Source: Paenibacillus paridis
Lineage (GTDB): Bacteria > Bacillota > Bacilli > Paenibacillales > Paenibacillaceae
DNA: 64,000 nucleotides
Direction: 5' to 3'
Assembly: GCF_006345825.1 (NCBI RefSeq)
Contig: NZ_VCIX01000088.1
Location: 124,001-188,000 of the forward strand
Part shown: piece by piece, positions 34,411-44,440 of the stretch
Numbering within the stretch: position 1 is the first letter of the stretch
Layout of the letters: each line of letters starts with the position of its first letter
Program-made: the position numbers and the translations under genes
The notes under the pieces: model-generated
Seen by the model: the letters and a program-made list of their open reading frames with translations, nothing else
Database searches by the model: none
What the model was told of the DNA's origin: nothing

Positions 34411-34729
34411 GCTGGGGATATTGACAAATTCTGCATATGTGAAGTAACATCAATGGTAGTTGAAATGACGTATAGCGAAGCACGCTTACACCCTCGACTG
34501 AGGGAGGGGCGTGCTTTTTTGTGTTTTCGGCAGTGCTTTTGGGAGAGAGCCTGGCGGAGGGGAAAGTCGATGATGTCGAAAAAAATCATTTTTTGCTCAT
34601 GGGTGAGTAAAAAAAGAAGGGAAAAGAGAGATGAGGGAAGAAATGGTAGGAATTGCAATTGTATTGAAATGGAAATAAAGAGAAACGGAGCCTTGAGAGG
34701 CCAAACATTATAACCAGTAGGAGTGTTGA
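34411..34729. other. Intergenic gap before the SLH-giant operon
   Basis: Beyond the terminator at 34479-34520 it contains an A/G-rich stretch (34580-34690). No gene, repeat or clear promoter was recognised. A reading frame across it runs through the terminator stem and is not credible. Confidence 0.5.
34479..34520 (+). terminator. Intrinsic terminator after the MFS gene
   Basis: AGCACGC pairs with GCGTGCT, with inner CCCTC/GAGGG pairing, followed by TTTTTT. Confidence 0.88.
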
Positions 34730-35719
34730 ATGATGCAAAAATTAAGCCGATTTGTACTCGCAATTATTTTATTAATAACCGCTTTGATGAGCGTGCAGAC
34801 TGTGGCTGCGGCTGCTTCTTTTACGGATACGAAAACACACTGGGCTAAGACGGAGATCGACTCAGCTGTAACGCAAGGCTGGATTAATGGCTACGATGCC
34901 AGTACGTTCAGACCTAACGCCAATATGACTCGCGCAGAGTTTCTGAAATCGCTTGTTGGCGCAATGAAGCTGAAAGCGGAAGACACCGATACGCCTTTCG
35001 TAGATGATAAAGGCTGGTTCCGCGGTTATATCGCCACAGGTTTGAAGCAGTCAATTATTAAGGTTGCCGATTATAAAGAAAATACGTTTGAGCCTAATCG
35101 GATGATTACACGCGAGGAGATCGCTCGGATGACGATTCGTGCACTCGGTAAAGATGCCGAAGGCGTGAAGTCGGGTTATTTGGCTGTTGCTAAGAAATTG
35201 GAAATTATGAAGGGCTATCCGGATGGAACGATGGGCGGGGATAAGAACGCTACCCGTGCTGAAGCTGTGGTGATGGTTTTAAATACGTTGAAGGTGAAGA
35301 ATCCTCCGGTGGCGGTAGTGGATTATCCTAAGACGAAGGAAGAATTGAATACAATGATTCAATCACTTCCAAGCTTTAAGGGAACAACTACGTATGGGAC
35401 GAATGGAATAGTTTTAATTAATTCAAAAGGGACTGATAGTTTTTTTGACAATACACTTGCTATTGAATATGTCACGGAATTGAAAAAAATTTCAATTATC
35501 GTATCTGAGTCGAATTCTGAAAATCATAAAGTTATTAAAGAATTGTTAATGTATTATTATCCGAAATCTTTTGAAAAGGCATTCGCTATTTACACTAAAA
35601 TTGATGGTTTAGATTCTATTAATACTAACAGTGTATTTGAAACAAAATACGATAATCGAAGCTTTAAGGTTTATAAAGGGAGTGATAACAAAACAGTTAT
35701 GGTAAGGATTGGAGAGTGA
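34730..35719 (+). CDS. Exported S-layer-homology protein with unique C-terminal domain
   Basis: A 329-residue secreted protein. A signal peptide (cut near VAAAA) is followed by three SLH modules: about residues 30-75 (FTDTKTHWAKTEIDSAV), 85-140 and 140-190 (ITREEIARMTIRALG, GYPDGTMGGDKNATRAEAVV). SLH triads bind pyruvylated secondary wall polymer and anchor proteins to the cell wall. The last 130 residues match nothing I recognise. That part is encoded by visibly A/T-rich DNA: bases 35521-35580 contain 13 G or C in 60. The stop overlaps the next gene by 4 bases, so both are translated together. Confidence 0.85.
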   Translation: MMQKLSRFVLAIILLITALMSVQTVAAAASFTDTKTHWAKTEIDSAVTQGWINGYDASTFRPNANMTRAEFLKSLVGAMKLKAEDTDTPFVDDKGWFRGYIATGLKQSIIKVADYKENTFEPNRMITREEIARMTIRALGKDAEGVKSGYLAVAKKLEIMKGYPDGTMGGDKNATRAEAVVMVLNTLKVKNPPVAVVDYPKTKEELNTMIQSLPSFKGTTTYGTNGIVLINSKGTDSFFDNTLAIEYVTELKKISIIVSESNSENHKVIKELLMYYYPKSFEKAFAIYTKIDGLDSINTNSVFETKYDNRSFKVYKGSDNKTVMVRIGE

Positions 35720-38700
35720 TTTTCTTGCATAAATTGCTTAAAAAAATTTGTTTATCATTTCTGGTCTTTGTTGTACTGTTAATAACTATTCCAACTATTA
35801 CTTTGGCGGCAGGCATTCAAGATTGTCCCATACCTTCTACATACGATGCGAATTCATTAACACTTATTCAACAAAATAATATACCAACTTCAATAACTAC
35901 TGGAAAAGGAAAAAAAGAATTGAATGGGAATTTTCTATCTAACAGATGTGGGATGGGGAGCAATCTAGTAGTATACGGTTCCCCATTACAGATATCCATA
36001 TCTGAAGGGAATTTATTTGATGAAGGACAATGGCGTTATCTTGGTTGGGATATTAATGGAAATTTATATCGCAACTGGTTATTTCGAAGTGATTCTAGAG
36101 CAACCCTACATGTTTATAAAAACTGGGTAAAAACGCCGTGGAATACGACAGTAGGTGAGAATAAAAAAATCACTCCCACACCAATGCTAACCAATCACCC
36201 TGATGCTAGAAAATGGTTAGAAGCGATTGTTGATCCTTACAAAGAATCTCCGACTTTTATACAAAGCTTTAATAAGAGAACAGGGAAGGGATGGAACGGA
36301 GATACACTTAAAGATTATGTAATAATTCAACAAGTACCTACCGATTTTAGTCCAGGAATTATTCAAATGTGGAACATTTGGCAACCTGATGGTTCTTGGT
36401 GGTACGAGATGTTTTACATTCCCCCGTTGAATAAGTTAGAGATAAAAAAACAACCCGACCTCATCATCACAGACATCAAAACCGATCCAGCCGCCGCGGC
36501 TGCAGCTTCATGGGTTGGGGATAGCGTTACTGTAAATATTACATCTAAAAATGAAGGGCAAGAAAGTACAGGCCCCTTCACCGTAGGGATTGTCGGGACA
36601 AACATAAAGTCGGAAGTCATTTCCAACATCCCGCCAGGGCAGATAAAAACCGTATCGGTTAAAGTATCATCGACCACAGCGGGTATCGTTAACTACACAG
36701 CCAAGACCGATTTTGGAGAGGCTGTCGCAGAATCAAATGAAAACAATAATACGAAGCCATTTCAAATCGTTTTTAGCAAGAAAAACGAACCTACCACCCC
36801 AATAGCAATCATCTCTCATCTTGAGGGAGATCATCGAACGAAACCCGAAATCACCATTAAGCCGGCTGCTGAGCCTCAGCTTGATGACAAACTCTCCTAC
36901 TCTCCCGGCAATGAAGCCATTACCCTTCAAGAATGGAAATACAAGACTCCCGCAGGCACGACGATCCAAAAAAAGCCGACGGCCAAGGACTTTACGCATG
37001 AAGGCCAATATCTCATAGAGCTCCGTGTTACGAATAGTGCAAAGAAAGTTTCCGATTGGGCACAACTGACGATAAACGCAGCCACAAAAGCAACGCCCAA
37101 CCCTAGCGCCAGTCCGACTCCAACACCGGAACCTACACCAACGCCAAGACCAGAGCTTATGGCTAATATCGCATTCGTTCCTCCAAGCATCATAGCTGGG
37201 GAAGCTTCATCTCTAATTAATCGGTCCAAAGGATTAAACGGATACAGTTGGAAGTTCTCGGATAATTTAAAAGCCGCGCTTCCAAACACAACGGATTACG
37301 AATTTAATGATGTGAAGTATTTTTCTGCAGGCAACTACATTGCTGAAATTACGGTAACGGATGAATTTGGCGGAGCCCAAAAAGCTACAGCCACACTCCA
37401 AGTGATTGATCCTAAGCCAGTGGCTATCGTATCGGGGATATCCCGAGTCATTCAAGGCAGACCATTAGAGCGGCCTTACAACCTGCTTAACTCCTATACG
37501 CCTTTAGAGGATCGCGGAGAAAAGATTGATTTTAGCAAATCGGAAACGAGATATAAAAAAATCGGCAGCACCGCCTATATTAATCATTGGTTTACGACTA
37601 CTCCAAGCGAGTTAGGCGAATACACGATCGAAGGTAAGGTATACGACACCACAGGAAGGGTTAGTGAATGGGATGCCATGATCATGGAGGTTGTTCCGGA
37701 TGCTCCGCCAACCGTAACGGTAGTTGCACCTGCAGAGTCTTATCGGGAAAATGGATTCATGCTCTTCATCGATGCCGAAAGCCCCGACGGCGACATCTTG
37801 AAACACCTGCATGTAGAAGAACGTTACGATCAAGATAATGATGGCAATTTTGAAGAAGAGGCTTGGACAACACTGTACAACGGTGCTTACAAAACAACGC
37901 ATGCCCTTACGTATAACAAAGTCGGAAAGAGGCAGTATCGCGCCACAGTAACGGAGGACTATGGCATGAAAGGGCAGTCAGAAATAGCCTCGACAGACAT
38001 ATTAAATTACGCGCCCGCGGTAAACTTTAATGTGTTTGGCATCACACAGCAGCCGGGGCAGGGGGAGAATGACGGCCCGCCTGTCACCACCTATACGCCG
38101 GAATCGATCTTCCGTTCGTGGACACTGAAGAAACCGTTTGTAGGAGGAGCAGGCGACAAGCTCGGCTGGAAAGCAGATCCAAGCAGCATATCCACTAAAA
38201 ATGCGGTTTTTGCGAGCTTTGCTGTCGGTTACCCTAATTTAGGCAATGGCGCGAACTCGCGGACAAAGTTTCAGTTAGCTTCGGATATCGTTGGCAAGCC
38301 CGTTTGGAAATTATCCGTTGGAACGCTGATTCCGCAAGTTTTTGCAGGCAACCGAGTCTATTCCTATTATGTAAATGATTCAAAAGCCGGTCAGCCCTAT
38401 GTGTTTAGTGAATTGGATTCTTTAGATGGCACGGTTAAACGAACCTTTGAAGTTAACTCCAATAATCAAAAAATAGCGTTCAAAAATATAGGCCCCGACG
38501 AAACTTTTTATTTCTATGATCGGAGTGATTACGCAGCGGATATTCATCAAGTTAAAATCATTGCTACGGACCATAAAGGCAATCCAAAGGATCAATATAG
38601 TTTCAGGCGCAGCGCTGATTCCCAAGACGCATTAGGTGCTGGATTGAACTTCTTGGAAATCTCACCAGACGGTGAATTCATGTATATGGGATATAGGGAA

Positions 38701-41700
38701 GCTTACAATGTCATTGACACGTGGACGCAGTATGACGTGGAGCAGCGGTTCTATAAATACTCAATTAAAGGCAAATATTTGGTGTGGGAAGCGCCGGGAG
38801 AGCGGAAGTATGCGGGATATTATTCAGAGATCCAAATGACTTTAGCGACAGACGGAAGCACCTATTTTACTTATCATTATCAGGATCGAAATGCATACAG
38901 GTTATCTTCCTATGACGGGTATTTGACAAAAATCAACGGCGCAGGCCTGAAGAAGAGCTATAGAATTGGAGGATCGGCGGGACTCTCGCCAGCGGTTGTT
39001 TCAGATGACAATACAAGGGTTTACGTCCATTCCGTATCGGTGGATTATGATGGAAAGCGAGCGAATCCATCCTTATATACTTTTGTAACTAACAATGAAG
39101 CGCTTAATGGATATAGTACTTATCCACTAGCAAATGTAGATGCCTTTGGGTCGCATAGCTGGGTAGATGTAGCGATGTATCCGAACCCGCTTATATTCGA
39201 AAACACGAATGTATATGTGCACAACCGCATTGCAGCATACAACTACCTTTTTGATAAACACAGCAATTTAGTAACGAAATATAATTATAATCTCCCGCCA
39301 GCGAATACAAGTAAAATGTTTATTACCGCAGCGGGCGACATCGTATATCCTACGCTATTCCAAATCGGATTAACGTCTTGGTCGGATGGAAATGCTCCTA
39401 AAGATATTAGGGCATCGCTTTATAGCGTGAATCATGCGGCAAATCTAGCACAGACGCCTCAAACGGTGTTTAATGCAGGAGCTTGGACGAGCGGCGTTGC
39501 CCAATCAACGCCAATTTTGCCGGATGGCTCGATTTACGTATTTTTTGAGCAATTTGTAATGCCATTTACTTCCACAAGCGGATCGGCTGGCTCGCTCAAA
39601 GCCGTGGATGCCGATACGGTGGAGATCATTAACGACGATTGGGGTGGATTACTATACGACGCGGGCAGCAGCATGAAAAACTATGCGTTAGAGTTCAACG
39701 TTAGTGTCAATGACATTAATAATGACAAGATCATCGGCGCAGGCTTTCAAATTCAAAATGATAAAAATATGTATTCGATGGAATGGAGCAAAAGCGCATT
39801 GTCTTTGTATCGGGTAGTGAACGGGGCTAAGACGCTGCTGCAATCCGCGCCAATGAATCGCTTGGCCTTTAATACGTATCCGATAAAGGTAGAGTCGGTG
39901 AACGGCCTTCAACGGATTTACGTCAATTATGCTAAGGTATTTGAAGTCGCAGACGGAACTTATACCAAAGGGTACGCAGGCCTCATGTCTTTAGGACAGC
40001 CGAACGCGGTATTCTCGAATGTGAAGAAAACGAATTATGGTGACAGCTATACGCAAGAGACTAATGATGCGGTTCTCGTCAATGATCCGATTAGCTACGA
40101 GAAGCTATTTCATGATATCGAGAAGGATCCCATAGGAGCGGAGGAGTGGAGCTACAGCCATAATCCTAATTTTTTTGAAAATCCTGAAGGCTATAGCATT
40201 CATAACGGAAAAACATATAGCTCAACTATTAATGCGCTGGAAAAGCCAGGCGTGTACGAAATCACCTTTCGAGCACAGGATCATCCCGGATTAACCGGAT
40301 ACCGCAAATGGTCCGAGCCCGTGAAGAAGTTAATTTACGTGCACCGCAGACCAATCGCGCAGCCTCATGTCATTTTTACGAGTCTTGTCTATGCTGAAGG
40401 AGAAGCGCTGGATTATGAGACCAACGATAAGTCCTACGACCCGGATATTGCCCATCTATTATCGGACAAGCTTTTCCGGACAAGATGGGCTGATGAATCG
40501 GTTTGGACCGCAGGCAAGCGTCAATATTACAATCGGCCGGGCGTGGAGCTGATTGTGCAGGAGCAGGTAAGAGACATTCATGGCGCATGGTCCAATTGGG
40601 CCCAGACGATCGTGTATAAGGCAGCTCTTCCGCCAGTCAATCAGACCAAGCCCGTTATGACCATTACTGTACCGGCGGGGACTACCGCGGCCGCACCTAC
40701 GACCTATGTGAAAGAGCCGACGGTGCGGTGGACCTATTATGATGCCCAAAACGATCCGCAGGAGCGCTACCGGCTGACTCTGACTTACGTCGATACCAAC
40801 GAAACAATCTTGGCGATCGAGCATGAGGGGAATGCCCTGACCTATCCGATTTTGGAGGATACAATACAGCAAGGGCGAGTCGTGAAAGTGCAGGGGCAGG
40901 TGTACTCCAAGGGCATATGGTCCGATCTAAGCAATAGCAGATATTTTGTATTGAACCTGCCTCCGCAAACGTACTTGCTGTCCTTTAACGGGGCGGATGC
41001 TGATCATCCCATATATACGAACTCTAATCGGCCGCAGCTGCGCGCATTTACGGTTGATTCGGAAAATCAACCAATCATCGCTATTGATTATGAAGTATTC
41101 CGTGCTTCAAACGGTGCAAAAGTTGCGGATACAGAAACGTCTACAGCAGCAACGAGTTATACCCCCGCAGCGCTTGCGGAAGGGCTGCATTACTGGAAGG
41201 CCAGGGCCAACGACAGCTATATGTGGGGGCCATACTCAAGCAACGGATTCTTCTTTGTTGATACGGTGAAGCCGGCAGATGTTAATGAAGCGCTGGAGGT
41301 AGAACCAACTGCGGTCACCGTCAAATTTAACGCCTTTAGCGATGCAGCCCCTTCCTCTGGACACGCGACCCGCCAGTTTTATCTGCAAAAGGTGAACGCG
41401 AACGGCAGCATTTCGAATATTGACTTAAATGGGGATGGAACGACGGAATATAGCATTCCGCTGCCGCTCCTTCAACGAACTTACAAGGTAAGCGGATTAA
41501 TTCCAGGGCAAGAGTACCGCGTAACCGTGCTTGATTACGATGTTGCCGGGAACGAAGGACATTATGAATACATCTACTTTTCAACGAACCGGCCGCCAAC
41601 AGCCGATTTTGATTGGTCGCCAAAGCCGGTATACGAAGGGGATAGGACGACATTCAATTCTCAAGCGGCAGATCCCGATGGCGATACGCTGTCTGTGGTG

Positions 41701-42291
41701 TATGAGCTGATCAGCCCGCTCGGTACGAAAAATACCTATGCTTATACGCTTAACAGTCCAGCGTACCCAGCAAAAGGACCTTCCCTTCGGCTGGCAACTG
41801 CAGGCTTATGGAGCATGAAGATGACGGTGAGCGATGGGATAGCTGATCCGGTAACGGTCACCAAATCCGTTCAGGTATTGCCTCTTAAGCTAAGCGGATA
41901 TGTTAAGCATACGGAGCTGTGGGACCAGCATCGGAAGGCGTATAATTTGAAAGCCTCAGGCCATGAAGATACGCCGCGCGGGTATGCTGTATTTTGGGCA
42001 GGAGAGAAGTTTGTCCTGGAGGCGGAAACGACACTAACGGGCACCGATACGAAGGCGGATCGTCTTGAAATACAGATGGGAGCTTTCAGGACGAGCTTGG
42101 CTGCAGCAAACGGTGCGCAAAACAAATGGACGGGTGAGCTGTGGGACCTTTCGTTTGCGAAGTTCGCCAAAGGCCCGGTCGAGTTTATTTTCACAGCCTA
42201 TTACAACAACGGCACAATCGTAACGACTGAGGTCAGTGTAACTATAGAGGGCCAAACCCTTGAGGTTGTAGGTGTACACCGGGTTCAATAA
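35716..42291 (+). CDS. Giant secreted multidomain surface protein (CARDB, PKD-like, propeller-like, LamG-like)
   Basis: A 2,191-residue exported protein. Order, with rough residues: signal peptide 1-31; A/T-coded novel N-domain 32-240; CARDB-type domain 243-348; Thr/Pro linker 459-480; several PKD/Ig-like domains 480-765 (one with DQDNDGNFEEE, a calcium-loop-like stretch); a long propeller-like segment 790-1290; a LamG-like sandwich 1295-1440; further Ig/FN3-like domains to 1960; a PKD domain with ADPDGDTLS near 1990; and a C-terminal domain starting HTELWDQHR. No LPXTG, SLH or membrane anchor is visible, so attachment may rely on the upstream SLH protein. The GTG at 35716 (GTGA overlap) or the TTG at 35725 can serve as start. 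Adhesion or glycan binding is the likely role. Confidence 0.8.
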   Translation: MIFLHKLLKKICLSFLVFVVLLITIPTITLAAGIQDCPIPSTYDANSLTLIQQNNIPTSITTGKGKKELNGNFLSNRCGMGSNLVVYGSPLQISISEGNLFDEGQWRYLGWDINGNLYRNWLFRSDSRATLHVYKNWVKTPWNTTVGENKKITPTPMLTNHPDARKWLEAIVDPYKESPTFIQSFNKRTGKGWNGDTLKDYVIIQQVPTDFSPGIIQMWNIWQPDGSWWYEMFYIPPLNKLEIKKQPDLIITDIKTDPAAAAAASWVGDSVTVNITSKNEGQESTGPFTVGIVGTNIKSEVISNIPPGQIKTVSVKVSSTTAGIVNYTAKTDFGEAVAESNENNNTKPFQIVFSKKNEPTTPIAIISHLEGDHRTKPEITIKPAAEPQLDDKLSYSPGNEAITLQEWKYKTPAGTTIQKKPTAKDFTHEGQYLIELRVTNSAKKVSDWAQLTINAATKATPNPSASPTPTPEPTPTPRPELMANIAFVPPSIIAGEASSLINRSKGLNGYSWKFSDNLKAALPNTTDYEFNDVKYFSAGNYIAEITVTDEFGGAQKATATLQVIDPKPVAIVSGISRVIQGRPLERPYNLLNSYTPLEDRGEKIDFSKSETRYKKIGSTAYINHWFTTTPSELGEYTIEGKVYDTTGRVSEWDAMIMEVVPDAPPTVTVVAPAESYRENGFMLFIDAESPDGDILKHLHVEERYDQDNDGNFEEEAWTTLYNGAYKTTHALTYNKVGKRQYRATVTEDYGMKGQSEIASTDILNYAPAVNFNVFGITQQPGQGENDGPPVTTYTPESIFRSWTLKKPFVGGAGDKLGWKADPSSISTKNAVFASFAVGYPNLGNGANSRTKFQLASDIVGKPVWKLSVGTLIPQVFAGNRVYSYYVNDSKAGQPYVFSELDSLDGTVKRTFEVNSNNQKIAFKNIGPDETFYFYDRSDYAADIHQVKIIATDHKGNPKDQYSFRRSADSQDALGAGLNFLEISPDGEFMYMGYREAYNVIDTWTQYDVEQRFYKYSIKGKYLVWEAPGERKYAGYYSEIQMTLATDGSTYFTYHYQDRNAYRLSSYDGYLTKINGAGLKKSYRIGGSAGLSPAVVSDDNTRVYVHSVSVDYDGKRANPSLYTFVTNNEALNGYSTYPLANVDAFGSHSWVDVAMYPNPLIFENTNVYVHNRIAAYNYLFDKHSNLVTKYNYNLPPANTSKMFITAAGDIVYPTLFQIGLTSWSDGNAPKDIRASLYSVNHAANLAQTPQTVFNAGAWTSGVAQSTPILPDGSIYVFFEQFVMPFTSTSGSAGSLKAVDADTVEIINDDWGGLLYDAGSSMKNYALEFNVSVNDINNDKIIGAGFQIQNDKNMYSMEWSKSALSLYRVVNGAKTLLQSAPMNRLAFNTYPIKVESVNGLQRIYVNYAKVFEVADGTYTKGYAGLMSLGQPNAVFSNVKKTNYGDSYTQETNDAVLVNDPISYEKLFHDIEKDPIGAEEWSYSHNPNFFENPEGYSIHNGKTYSSTINALEKPGVYEITFRAQDHPGLTGYRKWSEPVKKLIYVHRRPIAQPHVIFTSLVYAEGEALDYETNDKSYDPDIAHLLSDKLFRTRWADESVWTAGKRQYYNRPGVELIVQEQVRDIHGAWSNWAQTIVYKAALPPVNQTKPVMTITVPAGTTAAAPTTYVKEPTVRWTYYDAQNDPQERYRLTLTYVDTNETILAIEHEGNALTYPILEDTIQQGRVVKVQGQVYSKGIWSDLSNSRYFVLNLPPQTYLLSFNGADADHPIYTNSNRPQLRAFTVDSENQPIIAIDYEVFRASNGAKVADTETSTAATSYTPAALAEGLHYWKARANDSYMWGPYSSNGFFFVDTVKPADVNEALEVEPTAVTVKFNAFSDAAPSSGHATRQFYLQKVNANGSISNIDLNGDGTTEYSIPLPLLQRTYKVSGLIPGQEYRVTVLDYDVAGNEGHYEYIYFSTNRPPTADFDWSPKPVYEGDRTTFNSQAADPDGDTLSVVYELISPLGTKNTYAYTLNSPAYPAKGPSLRLATAGLWSMKMTVSDGIADPVTVTKSVQVLPLKLSGYVKHTELWDQHRKAYNLKASGHEDTPRGYAVFWAGEKFVLEAETTLTGTDTKADRLEIQMGAFRTSLAAANGAQNKWTGELWDLSFAKFAKGPVEFIFTAYYNNGTIVTTEVSVTIEGQTLEVVGVHRVQ

Positions 42292-42331
42292 TTGTTATGC
42301 TCAAAAATAAAGAGGAAAGGGATGGAAGGTC

Positions 42332-43000
42332 TTGCGCATAAAGGCAGTCTTGTTTGATTTGGATGGTACGCTGCTTGATCGTGATACTTCTCTGGCCGAA
42401 TTTGTCAGAGACCAATTTGACCGTTTGTTTGCAGGGACGTCTATAGAGAAAGAGAAGTTTGTGCGGCGCTTCATCGAGCTAGATGCCCATGGTTATGTGT
42501 GGAAGGATAAGGTCTATCAGCAGCTAATTGCGGAGTATGCCATAGAAGGCTGGACGTGGGAGCAACTGCTGGAGGATTATCTCCACCGATTTCAAAAGCA
42601 TTGCGTGGGGTATTCTCACATGTTGGAGATGCTGCTTCAGCTCAAAAGCAAAGGACTTAAGCTGGCGCTTGTATCCAACGGCTTCGGCCAGTTTCAATAT
42701 GATAATTTTAAAGCGTTAAATATTAGCCATTTGTTTGATGAGGTGCTGATTTCGGAATGGGAAGGCTTAAGGAAGCCTGATCCGGCTATCTTTATCCGTG
42801 CTTTATCAAAGCTGGATGTACAAGCTAATGAAGCGGTATTTGTAGGCGATCATCCGCAAAATGACGTACATGCAAGCCGCAGTGCTGGGATGAGGGCGGT
42901 ATGGAAGCGTAATGGCGATTCTGGCGAGCTTGCGGATGCTGATGGCGTAATTGACGATTTAGCGGAACTCATTCCATTCTTATTCTCTACTTCAATCTAA
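42332..43000 (+). CDS. HAD-superfamily hydrolase (phosphatase)
   Basis: A 222-residue cytoplasmic phosphatase of the haloacid dehalogenase superfamily, subfamily IA. Motif I is VLFDLDGTLLD with the nucleophile Asp, motif II is LALVSNG, motif III contains KPDPAIF, and motif IV is VFVGDHPQNDVHAS. A helical cap lies between motifs I and II. It starts at TTG 42332 behind GGAAGG, 40 bases after the giant gene, and may be co-transcribed. Sugar phosphates or nucleotides are usual substrates; none can be chosen here. Confidence 0.9.
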   Translation: MRIKAVLFDLDGTLLDRDTSLAEFVRDQFDRLFAGTSIEKEKFVRRFIELDAHGYVWKDKVYQQLIAEYAIEGWTWEQLLEDYLHRFQKHCVGYSHMLEMLLQLKSKGLKLALVSNGFGQFQYDNFKALNISHLFDEVLISEWEGLRKPDPAIFIRALSKLDVQANEAVFVGDHPQNDVHASRSAGMRAVWKRNGDSGELADADGVIDDLAELIPFLFSTSI

Positions 43001-43016
43001 ACAGCAGTAAGTTAAA

Positions 43017-43058
43017 AAGGCAGCATGGAGACGGATAAACCGCTCTGCATGCTGCCTT
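43017..43058. terminator. Bidirectional terminator between HAD and xylR genes
   Basis: AAGGCAGCATG pairs with CATGCTGCCTT, with inner CGG/CCG pairing. It serves two convergent genes. Confidence 0.8.
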
Positions 43059-43066
43059 ATTTGAGC

Positions 43067-44233
43067 TTACTGTCCACTTTTGATTTTGGTGAAAAAGGTG
43101 CTGATCGCATAATAGGCTGCCCCGCGAACAGCAGATTGGTCCTGAAGCTCTGCAAATAGTATTTGCAAATGCTCCCTGTGATAAGGGAGCGTGCGCTGGT
43201 CGACGGCCGCTTGCACGGCAGGCTTAAGCCATTCCGCCGCGCGGCTCATCCGGTTGCCGATTATGACCACGTTAGGGTTAAACACGTTGACGATGTTAGC
43301 GATGCCTGCACCCAAATAATCGCCAATCGAACGAATGAGCGAGATGACTCGTTCGTCGCCATGTGTCGCCGCTTGCAGCAGCTCCTCCAGATTCTCAAAG
43401 CCGAGCTGTTCTGCGCGCTCCAGAAGAGCGTTCTCTGAGGCATAAAGCTCCCAGCATCCGCGGTTGCCGCAGCTGCAAGGTTTGCCGTCATATTCAATTG
43501 AGAGATGGCCTAGTTCGCCGGAGAAGCCGGAAGCCCCCTTGTACAGCTCTTTATTCAAAATAATGCCGGTACCGATTCCGATTCCCACACTAACATAGAT
43601 CTGGTTGGGGATGCCGCGTCCGGCTCCGTATTTTTGCTCGCCTTGGGCGCCCGCATTCGCTTCGTTATCGATCGTGACCGGAATATGAAATACGGCTTCA
43701 AGCTGCTCTTGCAGCGTGACTTGCCGCCATTTCAAATTCGGTGCGAACAAAATAGTGCCTTTGTCGTCGACTATGCCGGGAACGCCGACTCCAATGCCTA
43801 CCACGCCGTAGGGGCTTTCGGGCGCCTGCTGAATGAGCTGTTCGATGCATGCCATTAGCTGAGCGAGCGCTTGCTCGGCATGCTGCTGCTTCAAGCTGCT
43901 TTGATGCTCGGCAATAACATTTCCTTCGAGGTCAACGAGCAGCCCCCGAATATAGTTAACACCCAGATCGATACCCACCGCATAACCAGCGGTTCCGTTA
44001 AAGAGAAGCATGACAGGCTTACGGCCGCCGCTGGATTGTCCGGGGCCGTTCTCGATAACGAGATGGCTGTCGATCAGATCCTGGACAAGGCTCGAAACCG
44101 TTGCTTTATTAAGTCCCGTTTTCTCGGATATTTGTGCTCTTGAGAGCGGAGCGTGCTTAACGACCGCATCGAGTACGATAGCGGTATTGATTTTTTTGAT
44201 GAGCGCTAAGTCTCCGGTTGGTTTTAATTTCAA
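43067..44233 (-). CDS. xylR: XylR-type ROK-family xylose repressor
   Basis: About 388 residues, close to the length of Bacillus XylR. A winged helix (APLSRAQISEKTGLNKATVS) precedes a ROK domain with VGIDLGVNYIRG, GVGVPGIVDDKG, the zinc-site GKPCSCGNRGCWE and ELGHLSIEYDG. I choose the TTG at 44233, 8 bases after GGAGG, over an upstream ATG at 44311 that adds an unrelated extension. In its absence of xylose, XylR represses xylAB by binding an operator like that at 45655-45681. A half-operator at 44362-44379 upstream of xylR suggests autoregulation. Confidence 0.87.
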   Translation of the reverse strand: MKLKPTGDLALIKKINTAIVLDAVVKHAPLSRAQISEKTGLNKATVSSLVQDLIDSHLVIENGPGQSSGGRKPVMLLFNGTAGYAVGIDLGVNYIRGLLVDLEGNVIAEHQSSLKQQHAEQALAQLMACIEQLIQQAPESPYGVVGIGVGVPGIVDDKGTILFAPNLKWRQVTLQEQLEAVFHIPVTIDNEANAGAQGEQKYGAGRGIPNQIYVSVGIGIGTGIILNKELYKGASGFSGELGHLSIEYDGKPCSCGNRGCWELYASENALLERAEQLGFENLEELLQAATHGDERVISLIRSIGDYLGAGIANIVNVFNPNVVIIGNRMSRAAEWLKPAVQAAVDQRTLPYHREHLQILFAELQDQSAVRGAAYYAISTFFTKIKSGQ

Positions 44234-44361
44234 GAAGTAAGCCTCCGTCCAAATCTCTATAGGTACTATTGTATCACGAAATTTTGAATATACAGCTAAC
44301 TTGAACCGCATATGGAAGAGTGCGATGCAAGCAGAAAAAGGCTACAGCCAGTTTAACATAA

Positions 44362-44379
44362 AAACAAAGTTTGTTTAAT
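44362..44379. promoter_or_regulatory. Partial XylR operator upstream of xylR
   Basis: AAACAAAGTTTGTTTAAT shares GTTTGTTTAAT exactly with the full xylAB operator and is itself partly palindromic. It lies about 130 bases upstream of the xylR start. Confidence 0.45.
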
Positions 44380-44401
44380 GGTTAAATAAAGTATGGCGCA
44401 A

Positions 44402-44437
44402 AAAAAAGCCGTACGGATCAACTCTCCATACAGCTTG
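44402..44437 (-). terminator. Intrinsic terminator after the lipoprotein gene
   Basis: On the minus strand AAGCTGTATGGA pairs along its full length, with G-U pairs, to TCCGTACGGCTT, followed by a long T run. Confidence 0.8.
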
Positions 44438-44440
44438 TAA

